Source of the DNA: Thermoleophilaceae bacterium
Lineage (GTDB): Bacteria > Actinomycetota > Thermoleophilia > Solirubrobacterales > Thermoleophilaceae
Length of the DNA: 6,654 nucleotides
Reading direction: 5' to 3'
Assembly: GCA_013813135.1 (NCBI GenBank)
Contig: JACCSF010000410.1
Location: 1 to 6,654 of the forward strand
The notes under the pieces were generated by a model. The model had not been told where the DNA came from and searched no databases. It saw only the letters and a list, made by a program, of their open reading frames with translations. Below, in pieces: positions 1 to 4,485 of this stretch (positions within the stretch are counted from its first letter, which is position 1; each line of letters opens with the position of its first letter). The translations under genes were made by a program, and so were the position numbers.

Positions 1-12
1 GCACCGCATTGA
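1..12 (+). CDS. Possible 3' end of upstream gene (partial)
   Basis: In the frame beginning at base 1 the sequence reads Ala-Pro-His-stop, and the TGA stop at 10-12 shares its last base with the ATG at 12. A TGATG stop/start overlap is typical of translationally coupled ABC transporter genes, and the usual neighbour upstream of a DppF-type ATPase is its DppD partner. Only three codons are visible, so this is a suggestion from layout and not an identification. Confidence 0.3.
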   Translation, partial: APH

Positions 13-977
13 TGGAGGCGCGCGACCTCTCCGTGCACATCCGCGCGCACCGCGGCGTAGCCCGGGCCGTCGACGGCATCTCGTTCGAATGGCGGCGCGG
101 CGAGATCCTCGGCGTGGTGGGGGAGTCCGGCTGCGGCAAGTCCACGCTGGCGCGCGCGCTGCTCGGCCTGGTGCCGGCGGCGGCGGGAGCGGTTGCCCGG
201 GACGGCGGCCCGGTGGACGGCAAGGCCGCGCTGCGCGACCTGCGCCGGCACGTGCAGATGATCTTCCAGGACCCCTACCAGACCCTCAACCCGCGCCAGC
301 GGGTGTCGACCATCGTGGCCGAGCCGCTGCGCGTGCAGGGCGTGCCCGGGGCCGAGCACGACGAGCGCGTGCGCCGCGCGATGGGGGACGTGGGGCTCGA
401 GCCGGAGCGCTTCCTCGACCGCTATCCGCACCAGCTCTCCGGCGGCCAGCGCCAGCGGGTGGCGATCGCAGCCGCGCTGGTGCTCGAGCCGGAGGGCCTC
501 ATCTGCGACGAGCCGGTGTCGATGCTCGACGTCTCGGTGCGGGCCCAGATCCTGCAGGTGCTGATCGAGCTGCGACAGCGGCGCGACCTGGCTCTGATGT
601 TCATCACCCATGACCTGAGCCTCGCGTGGTCGCTGTGCGACCGGCTCGCCGTCATGTACCTCGGGCGCATCGTGGAGGAGGGCTCCGCGGTGGACGTGAT
701 CGAGCGCCCCCAGCATCCCTACACGCGGGCGCTCGTGGCCGCCGTACCCGTGCCCTCGGCCGGCGCGCGCATCCGCGAGCCGCTGTCGGGCGAGCTGCCC
801 GACGCCACGAACATCCCGTCGGGGTGTCGCTTCCACCCGCGCTGCCCGCGGCGCTTCGAGCCGTGCGACCGCGTCGATCCTCCCCTCCTCACCACGCCCG
901 GCCCGGGGCAGCTGGCGGCCTGCCTGCTGCACGACCCGGCTCACGCGCCCACCGAGGCGGACGTTGCCCGCGACTGA
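12..977 (+). CDS. Dipeptide/oligopeptide ABC transporter ATP-binding protein (DppF/OppF type)
   Basis: Cytoplasmic ATPase subunit of a peptide (possibly nickel-peptide) importer, working with a second ATPase, two permeases and a binding protein that lie outside the window. Numbered from the ATG at 12, the ABC motifs are complete: Walker A GESGCGKST (37-45), Q-loop Gln86, signature LSGGQ (142-146), Walker B ending Asp166-Glu167, D-loop Leu172-Asp173 and switch His200. The C-terminal extension has the oligopeptide-transporter HPYTRAL motif and a Cys cluster (Cys272, Cys278, Cys285, Cys304); related peptide ATPases carry an iron-sulfur cluster in this region. At about 321 residues it is full length. 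The start is uncertain: no ribosome binding site fits in the 11 visible bases, and the frame is open to the left edge, reading Thr-Ala-Leu before the Met much as many family members do, so the gene could begin upstream. Its 3' end overlaps the peptidase gene by 14 bases. Family assignment is secure; the substrate is not. Confidence 0.93.
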   Translation: MEARDLSVHIRAHRGVARAVDGISFEWRRGEILGVVGESGCGKSTLARALLGLVPAAAGAVARDGGPVDGKAALRDLRRHVQMIFQDPYQTLNPRQRVSTIVAEPLRVQGVPGAEHDERVRRAMGDVGLEPERFLDRYPHQLSGGQRQRVAIAAALVLEPEGLICDEPVSMLDVSVRAQILQVLIELRQRRDLALMFITHDLSLAWSLCDRLAVMYLGRIVEEGSAVDVIERPQHPYTRALVAAVPVPSAGARIREPLSGELPDATNIPSGCRFHPRCPRRFEPCDRVDPPLLTTPGPGQLAACLLHDPAHAPTEADVARD

Positions 978-1914
978 CCGGCGCTGGCGCGACCTGGCCG
1001 GTCCGGTCGGGCGGTTGGAGCCGGGCTCGCGCAACGCGATCACGGACGTGCCGGGCGTGCGGGTGGGGCACTCGCAGGCGGCGAGCGGGCAGCGCACCGG
1101 CGTCACCGTCGTGGACCCCCCGGGTCTGCCGGCCCGCGCGGCTGTGGCCGTGATCAACGGCGTGGGCGAGCTGACCGCAAAGCTCGAGATCGACGAGCGC
1201 GGGGTGATCGAGACGCCGGTGTACCTGTGCGGGTCGCACGCCGTCGGCACCGTCTTCCAAGCAGCGGTGCTGGCCTCCGGCCGCGGCCCCGACAACGTGG
1301 TGCTGCCGGTCGTGGGCGAGTGCGACGACGGCGACATGGCCGACTCGCGGATGGTGTCGATCGGGGATGTCGACCGCGCGCTCGGGGCCCTCGGAGCCGA
1401 GGTGGCGGAGGGCAGCGTCGGGGCGGGCACCGGCATGGTCTGCTTCGACTTCCCCGGCGGCATCGGCACCGCCTCTCGGGTCGTAGGCGACCACCACGTC
1501 GGCGTGCTGCTGCTCTGCAACTTCGGCGACCGCGAGTACCTGCACGTGCCGGGCCTCGAGCTCCCGCCCGTGTCGGGCAGGCCCGCGCCGCACGGCTCGT
1601 GCATCGCGGTGTGCGCGACGGATGCGCCGCTGTCGGCACAGCAGCTGCGCCGCCTGGCGCTGCGCCCGCTGCTGGGTCTCGCGCGGATTGGGTCGTACGG
1701 GGCCGAGGGCTCGGGCGAGATCGGCGTCGCGTTCAGCACCTCGACCGGCCAGGACCTGCCGAATGCGGACCTGAACGGGCTCTTCGCCGCCGCCTACGAG
1801 GCCGCCCATGAAGCGGTATACAACTGCCTGGTCGCGGCACGGCCGGCGCGGCGGCTCGACGGCAGCATGCAGGAGGGCTTCCCGGTCGAGGCCATCACCC
1901 CCGAGGGGCGTTAG
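964..1914 (+). CDS. P1 family (DmpA-like, S58) aminopeptidase
   Basis: N-terminal nucleophile peptidase that cleaves itself into two chains; relatives such as DmpA and BapA release N-terminal D- or L-amino acids or beta-residues from small peptides. The expected self-cleavage site is Gly211-Ser212 in HGSCIAVCATDAPL, Ser212 becoming the N-terminal nucleophile. Ser250 and Glu252 in GSGEIG lie exactly 38 and 40 residues further on, the spacing I recall for DmpA Ser250, Ser288 and Glu290. Asn186 in LLCNFG is the likely oxyanion Asn. The GGIGTASR motif and the N-terminal ITDVPGVRVGH block also match the family. The length of 316 residues is somewhat shorter than DmpA. The TTG at 964 is chosen because GAGG at 954-957 lies six bases before it and the family N-terminus follows directly. 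Overlap with the peptide ABC gene suggests it trims imported peptides. There is no signal peptide, so it is probably cytoplasmic. True substrate stereochemistry cannot be read from sequence. Confidence 0.93.
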   Translation: MPATDRRWRDLAGPVGRLEPGSRNAITDVPGVRVGHSQAASGQRTGVTVVDPPGLPARAAVAVINGVGELTAKLEIDERGVIETPVYLCGSHAVGTVFQAAVLASGRGPDNVVLPVVGECDDGDMADSRMVSIGDVDRALGALGAEVAEGSVGAGTGMVCFDFPGGIGTASRVVGDHHVGVLLLCNFGDREYLHVPGLELPPVSGRPAPHGSCIAVCATDAPLSAQQLRRLALRPLLGLARIGSYGAEGSGEIGVAFSTSTGQDLPNADLNGLFAAAYEAAHEAVYNCLVAARPARRLDGSMQEGFPVEAITPEGR

Positions 1915-1985
1915 CCGGCCAGGCGATCCAGCAGGGTGTCGAAGGCGGCCTGTCCGGCCGCCAGCGCGGCCCGCGGGTCGTCGGC
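1911..1985 (-). pseudogene. Possible C-terminal remnant of a lost minus-strand gene
   Basis: Read on the minus strand, about 1985 down to 1911 gives some 23 codons ending in TAA, with a protein-like helical tail containing AALAAGQAAFDTLLDRLAG. Third codon positions are almost all G or C (21 of 23 by my count) while second positions are near half, which is the signature of real coding sequence in a high-GC genome. The TAA overlaps the TAG of the peptidase gene (TTAG at 1911-1914), as expected for an old convergent pair. Upstream, the frame continues only as antisense of the hydrolase, so any gene would have lost its front part. It could still be chance; I do not recognise the family. Confidence 0.3.
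1944..1962 (+). terminator. Perfect 7-bp hairpin after the peptidase gene, possible terminator
   Basis: GGCGGCC (1944-1950), loop TGTCC, then GGCCGCC (1956-1962) form a perfect GC stem 30 bases after the peptidase stop. There is no T-run after it, so if it terminates transcription it does so as the T-less hairpin type common in actinobacteria. It also lies inside the antisense remnant, so the symmetry may be incidental. Confidence 0.35.
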
Positions 1986-1990
1986 AGTAT

Positions 1991-1995
1991 GGAGG
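1991..1995 (+). promoter_or_regulatory. Ribosome binding site that sets the hydrolase start
   Basis: GGAGG at 1991-1995 is followed after five bases (CAAAC) by an in-frame GTG at 2001. The earlier in-frame ATG at 1989 overlaps this GGAGG by one base and has no Shine-Dalgarno sequence before it, so GTG 2001 is the better start. Confidence 0.7.
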
Positions 1996-2000
1996 CAAAC

Positions 2001-2831
2001 GTGGAGACAGCGGCGTTGGACTCGGTGCAGGCGGACGGCCTCGAGATCGGATACAGGGAACTCGGCGACGGGCCGCCCGTGGTGCTGCTCCACGGCTGGC
2101 CGACCTCTTCGTTTCTGTGGCGCGACGTGATGCCCGCCATCGCTCGCGCCCACCGGGTGATTGCGCCCGACCTGCCGGGCTTCGGCGTGTCGGACAAGCC
2201 AACCGGGGTGCGCTACGACTTCGCGTTCTTCGAGCGGGCGCTGGACGGGCTGCTGGCGAAGCTCGGGATCGAGTCCGTCGGCTTGGCTGCGCACGATCTC
2301 GGCGGGCCGATCGGCGTGCACTGGGCCCTCGATCGCCCCGAGCGCGTGACCGGCCTCGCGCTGCTCAACACGCTCGTGTACCCGCAGTTCTCGCCCACCG
2401 TCATGGAGTTCGTGAAGGCGCTGACGACACCGGGCCTGCGCGAGCAGGCGACGAGCCCGGAGGCCCTGGCCGCGGCGGTCCGGCTCGGCTTGGCGGACGA
2501 GTCGAAGGCAACCGACGACCTGATCGCGGCGGTTTGCGCCCCGTTCGCCGACGAGACCGCGCGGCGCGCGCTCGCGGATGCGGGTGTCGGCCTCGACCTC
2601 GAGGGCTTCGCCGACATCGAGCGGCGCCTGCCGGAACTCCGCACGCCGGTCCGGATCATCTATGGCGAGCAGGACCAGATCCTGCCCGACGTCCCCGACA
2701 CGGCGGCCCGCGTCGCACGAGACCTGCCACAGGCGCGCATCACGGCGCTCCCGCAGTGCGGCCACTTCCTCCAGGAGGAGGCGCCGGAGGAGGTCGGCGA
2801 GCTGCTGGCGGAGTTCTTCGCCCCGGCGTAG
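2001..2831 (+). CDS. Alpha/beta-fold hydrolase (epoxide hydrolase/haloalkane dehalogenase-like)
   Basis: Cytoplasmic alpha/beta hydrolase of 276 residues using an aspartate nucleophile. Numbered from GTG 2001, HGWPTSS (31-37) is the oxyanion motif, Asp99 in AHDLGG is the nucleophile, Asp225 in YGEQDQ is the likely acid and His255 in QCGHF is the base. Residues about 130-210 form the variable helical cap. An Asp nucleophile points to epoxide hydrolases, haloalkane dehalogenases or fluoroacetate dehalogenases rather than esterases. The Trp that follows the nucleophile in true haloalkane dehalogenases is Leu100 here, and the Asn after HG in two of their subfamilies is Trp33, so hydrolytic dehalogenation is doubtful and epoxide or other C-X hydrolysis is as likely. 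If the ATG at 1989 were used, four residues would be added. The gene follows the peptidase after an 86-base gap and may be a separate unit. The substrate is unknown. Confidence 0.88.
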   Translation: METAALDSVQADGLEIGYRELGDGPPVVLLHGWPTSSFLWRDVMPAIARAHRVIAPDLPGFGVSDKPTGVRYDFAFFERALDGLLAKLGIESVGLAAHDLGGPIGVHWALDRPERVTGLALLNTLVYPQFSPTVMEFVKALTTPGLREQATSPEALAAAVRLGLADESKATDDLIAAVCAPFADETARRALADAGVGLDLEGFADIERRLPELRTPVRIIYGEQDQILPDVPDTAARVARDLPQARITALPQCGHFLQEEAPEEVGELLAEFFAPA

Positions 2832-2866
2832 CTCGCCACCGATGGGGCGATTCTGCCTCGCTCCCT

Positions 2867-2891
2867 AGCCACAGGCGCGCACGCCGCGGCT
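2867..2891. terminator. Imperfect hairpin between convergent genes, possible bidirectional terminator
   Basis: AGCC (2867-2870) and GGCT (2888-2891) enclose an inner stem GGCG (2874-2877)/CGCC (2882-2885) with a four-base loop. The structure lies in the 69-base gap between the convergent hydrolase and tautomerase stops, where both transcripts must end. The stem is interrupted and there is no T-run, so the call is weak. Confidence 0.3.
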
Positions 2892-2900
2892 GCTTCAGCG

Positions 2901-3359
2901 CTAGGCGGGCGCGCCGGCCTGCTCGGCCTTCTCGCGCTCGGCCTTGGCCGCCGCGCGCAACTGCTCGAAGCGGACGATCTGGCCGGCGGCGCCCCAGTTG
3001 CCCTCGGGCACCTCGTGGATGAGCACCCACACGCGAACCCCGTCCTCCTCCGCCAGCCCGGCCGCGTCGCGCACGAGCTTCGAGAACTCCTCGACCAGCC
3101 CGCTCTTGCGGCGATCGCTGAGGGCGCCCTGGGGCACCGTGGCGTCCACTACGAACTGGCTCAGCTCGGCCTGACCGTCGGCGGTGAACACCGCCTCCGC
3201 GGGCAGCTCGTGCACGTGCGTCCAGGTGATCGAGCGGAAGAACTCGGTGTCGGGCGCGCCCTCCCAGCGCAGCATCGCCGCGGCGAGCTGGGCGGGCAGC
3301 TCGCGCTTCGCGTCTTCGGACAGGGCACCGGCGGGGAAGGTGAGGTCGAGCTTGGGCAC
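2901..3359 (-). CDS. Tautomerase-superfamily protein with two fused domains
   Basis: Small cytoplasmic enzyme (152 residues) of the 4-oxalocrotonate tautomerase/MIF superfamily, in which the amino-terminal proline exposed after Met removal acts as catalytic base. Pro follows the initiator, then a beta-alpha-beta unit. The protein repeats itself: FPAGALSEDAKREL (8-21) matches VPQGALSDRRKSGL (75-88), and HELPAEAVFTADGQ (50-63) matches HEVPEGNWGAAGQ (115-127). It is therefore a tandem fusion like cis-CaaD or malonate semialdehyde decarboxylase relatives, with only the first unit carrying the catalytic Pro. The C-terminal tail (about 128-152) is Ala, Lys and Glu rich. The GTG start at 3359 is supported by AGGAGG at 3369-3364 on the minus strand, four bases before it. 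It is divergent from an HxlR regulator and shares a promoter region with it, so it is probably that regulator's target. Substrate unknown; a role in aromatic or reactive-carbonyl metabolism is inference. Confidence 0.85.
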   Translation of the reverse strand: MPKLDLTFPAGALSEDAKRELPAQLAAAMLRWEGAPDTEFFRSITWTHVHELPAEAVFTADGQAELSQFVVDATVPQGALSDRRKSGLVEEFSKLVRDAAGLAEEDGVRVWVLIHEVPEGNWGAAGQIVRFEQLRAAAKAEREKAEQAGAPA

Positions 3360-3391
3360 GTGGCCTCCTGATGGAACGATTCGGCGTGGCC

Positions 3392-3421
3392 ACCCTACCT
3401 GAGTTCGGATTCCGAATGCAA
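3392..3421 (-). promoter_or_regulatory. Predicted promoter of the tautomerase gene
   Basis: On the minus strand TTGCAT (3421-3416) and TAGGGT (3397-3392) are separated by 18 bases, a plausible sigma-70-type -35/-10 pair. Transcription would begin near 3385, leaving a leader of about 25 bases with the AGGAGG ribosome site. Most of the perfect palindrome 3404-3416 occupies the spacer. Confidence 0.4.
3404..3416. promoter_or_regulatory. Perfect palindrome TTCGGA-T-TCCGAA, probable HxlR operator
   Basis: Six-base arms flank a single T with no mismatch. The site lies between divergent genes, within the -35/-10 spacer of the minus-strand promoter (its last base also touching that -35 box) and on the predicted -35 of the plus-strand one, so one bound dimer could block both. 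HxlR regulators bind inverted repeats as dimers and often act on the divergent gene and themselves. Binding is inferred; the symmetry and position are seen. Confidence 0.55.
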
Positions 3422-3433
3422 GTCCGGTATGCT
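3404..3433 (+). promoter_or_regulatory. Predicted promoter of the hxlR-family gene
   Basis: TATGCT at 3428-3433 is a fair -10 box, with a weak -35 TTCGGA at 3404-3409 after an 18-base spacer. Transcription would start near 3440, three bases before the GTG at 3443, which implies a leaderless or nearly leaderless message and explains the missing ribosome binding site. Confidence 0.35.
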
Positions 3434-3442
3434 CGCCGGGCC

Positions 3443-3943
3443 GTGCGCGTCGCCGACTTCGCCGACCAACCCTGCAACGTCGCTCGCCCGATCGCGCTGC
3501 TCGGCGAGGGGTGGACGCTGCTGGTGCTCCGCCAGGCCTTCATGGGCACGCGCCGCTTCGACGACTTCCAGCGCTCGCTCGGGATCTCGCGGTCGCTGCT
3601 GGCCGAGCGCCTGCGCAGGCTCGTCGACGCGGGCATCCTGCGGCGCGAGCCTTACCGCGACGCGGCGCGGACGCGCGACCAGTACCGCCTGACCGAGAAG
3701 GGCCTCGACCTCTACCCGGTGCTGATGGCCTTGCGAGCCTGGTCCGACAAGCACGAGGCGCCCGTGGAGGGCCCGCTCGTGCTCTACCGCCACCGCGGCT
3801 GCGGCGGGCTCACCGAGACGGTGCACCGCTGCGTGGGTTGCGGCGAGGAGCTCGGCGCCCGCGACGTCAGCCCTGAGCCGGGGCCCGGGATGGCCTCCGC
3901 GCTGGCAGGCGCCGCTGGCGAACCGCAGTCGCCAGCCGCTTGA
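3443..3943 (+). CDS. HxlR-family winged-helix transcriptional regulator
   Basis: DNA-binding regulator of the HxlR/DUF24 family, about 166 residues from GTG 3443. The family core is clear: conserved early Cys11 in PCNVARPIALLGEGWTLLVLR, the recognition region FDDFQRSLGISRSLLAERLRRL (39-60), the wing around 65-85 with Tyr81-Arg-Leu-Thr-Glu-Lys-Gly, and a dimerisation helix ending near Ala106. A C-terminal extension with Cys120, Cys130 and Cys133 (CGG...HRCVGCGEEL) plus nearby His looks like a small zinc-ribbon; such tails recur in long actinobacterial HxlR proteins. Cys11 may be redox active, as in HypR-like members. The frame stays open back to ATG 3371, but that start has no ribosome site and would place the operator and promoter inside the gene; ATG 3416 is another option. 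The last 77 bases overlap the opposite-strand membrane gene. The likely targets are itself and the tautomerase. Confidence 0.9.
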   Translation: MRVADFADQPCNVARPIALLGEGWTLLVLRQAFMGTRRFDDFQRSLGISRSLLAERLRRLVDAGILRREPYRDAARTRDQYRLTEKGLDLYPVLMALRAWSDKHEAPVEGPLVLYRHRGCGGLTETVHRCVGCGEELGARDVSPEPGPGMASALAGAAGEPQSPAA

Positions 3944-4397
3944 GCGTGTCGTAGATCACCGGCAGCTCGAGGTAGTCGATCAGGATCGCCACCCACGCAA
4001 GCCAGCCCGGCAGGCTCGATCCGGCGCCGCCGGGGGACAGCTCGCCGGCGACGTACTCGTCGGTGATCCAGAGGATGTGCAGCCACTGAGAGTTGAGGAA
4101 CACCAGGAACAGCAGCGGCTTCCACGAGAAACCGCGGCGCAGCTCGTTGACGTAAACGAGCGAGACGGCGATCAGCGCCGGGATCTCCGTGTAGTCGACG
4201 AGCCAGACCAGGTACTGCAGGGGACCGTGGAGGCTGAAAAGGCTCTGCTCGGTCAGGCGCTGGGCGATCGGGTCCGCCCCGAGCCAAGAGAGGTGCACCA
4301 GCTGGAGCAGGAACAGCAGCGACGCGATCGAGACGTTTAGCAGGTAGTCGCGCTCGTACCAGGCCCAGAATCTTTGCCACACGCGTGCCGCGCGCAT
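3867..4397 (-). CDS. Unrecognised 4-TM membrane protein with internal repeat, divergent from fur
   Basis: I do not recognise the family. The 176-residue protein has four hydrophobic segments (about 20-41, 60-83, 94-116, 131-150) and a basic C-terminal tail. It is an internal duplication: Gln32-x2-His35-x2-Trp38-x3-Asp42 is repeated as Gln104-x2-His107-x2-Trp110-x3-Glu114, exactly 72 residues on, and VDYTEIP (67-73) is repeated as IDYLELP (140-146), 73 residues on. Each half is thus a TM pair with His, Trp, Asp and Glu in or next to the membrane, an arrangement that could bind a metal ion or heme. Unusually for an exporter or channel, all the conserved polar residues lie in the repeated motifs. 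The ATG at 4397 has no ribosome site, but a promoter ends seven bases before it, suggesting a leaderless message. Being divergent from a Fur-family gene over shared palindromes suggests metal-responsive control. Metal permease, heme-binding or accessory role are all open. Confidence 0.82.
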   Translation of the reverse strand: MRAARVWQRFWAWYERDYLLNVSIASLLFLLQLVHLSWLGADPIAQRLTEQSLFSLHGPLQYLVWLVDYTEIPALIAVSLVYVNELRRGFSWKPLLFLVFLNSQWLHILWITDEYVAGELSPGGAGSSLPGWLAWVAILIDYLELPVIYDTLKRLATAVRQRRLPARRPSRAPAQG

Positions 4398-4403
4398 GAC
4401 TTA

Positions 4404-4432
4404 ACTCTAGGCTTTATTTAGACTATTTCCAA
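4404..4432 (-). promoter_or_regulatory. Predicted promoter of the 4-TM membrane gene
   Basis: On the minus strand TTGGAA (4432-4427) and TAGAGT (4409-4404) are spaced by 17 bases. The expected start of transcription is about 4397, the A of the ATG, so the message would be leaderless. The palindrome at 4423-4436 covers the -35 box. Confidence 0.5.
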
Positions 4433-4436
4433 ATAG
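4423..4436. promoter_or_regulatory. Palindrome CTATTT-CC-AAATAG over the -35 of the membrane gene
   Basis: Six-base perfect arms around two bases. It covers the predicted minus-strand -35 box and overlaps the next palindrome (4434-4445). Its AT-rich sequence differs from the CCCTA-type sites beside it, so it may serve a different protein or simply be promoter symmetry. Confidence 0.4.
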
Positions 4437-4445
4437 GGAGCCCTA
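4434..4445. promoter_or_regulatory. Palindrome TAGGG-AG-CCCTA, candidate Fur-family operator
   Basis: Perfect five-base arms around two bases. The same arrangement, TAGGG-TA-CCCT, recurs at 4469-4479, with centres 35 bases apart. It lies just upstream of both divergent promoters. A TAAGTC at 4444-4449 also mirrors GACTTA at 4398-4403. Binding by the adjacent Fur-family protein is inference. Confidence 0.45.
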
Positions 4446-4450
4446 AGTCA

Positions 4451-4479
4451 TTGGCAGGCAACCCTAATTAGGGTACCCT
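4451..4479 (+). promoter_or_regulatory. Predicted promoter of the Fur-family gene
   Basis: TTGGCA (4451-4456) and TACCCT (4474-4479) are 17 bases apart, and seven bases after the -10 is the GTG start at 4486. There is no ribosome binding site, so a leaderless message is expected. The palindrome 4461-4474 fills most of the spacer, the ideal place for autorepression. Confidence 0.55.
4461..4474. promoter_or_regulatory. Perfect 14-base palindrome ACCCTAATTAGGGT, candidate Fur-family operator
   Basis: Fully symmetric with no central spacer, and it overlaps a second palindrome, AGGGTACCCT, at 4470-4479, giving three alternating half-sites CCCTAA, TTAGGG and CCCTCA at seven-base steps. It sits between the -35 and -10 of the fur promoter. 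It is neither the classic Fur box (GATAATGATAATCATTATC) nor the 19-base IdeR/DtxR box, although nested inverted half-sites are how Fur-family sites are often built. Confidence 0.6.
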
Positions 4480-4485
4480 CAGAAC

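Noticed and set aside
889..2202. Long open frame on the minus strand across the peptidase gene
   Set aside because: Arg, Ala and His-rich low-complexity product antisense to a gene with complete family motifs; a normal GC-rich shadow. Only the last stretch near 1911-1985 looks coding.
1808..3022. Long plus-strand open frame over the hydrolase
   Set aside because: Arg/Ala/Gly-rich composition with no motifs, out of phase with the alpha/beta hydrolase whose catalytic residues are all present.
2740..3636. Minus-strand open frame spanning the tautomerase and HxlR region
   Set aside because: It is out of phase with the tautomerase, crosses the divergent promoter region, and has no recognisable domain.
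3371..3943. HxlR gene starting at ATG 3371
   Set aside because: No ribosome site, adds 24 residues unlike the family, and would put the palindrome and promoter inside the coding region; GTG 3443 is preferred.
4398..4449. GACTTA...TAAGTC inverted repeat as a transcript hairpin or riboswitch
   Set aside because: Arms are six bases and 40 bases apart around a region that would lie upstream of both leaderless transcripts, so it is not in RNA; noted only as extra promoter symmetry.
4468..4481. IdeR/DtxR iron box reading of TTAGGGTACCCTCA
   Set aside because: The outer TTAGG and CCT resemble the IdeR box, but the arms are too close and the 19-base consensus is not met; the adjacent regulator is Fur-family, not DtxR.
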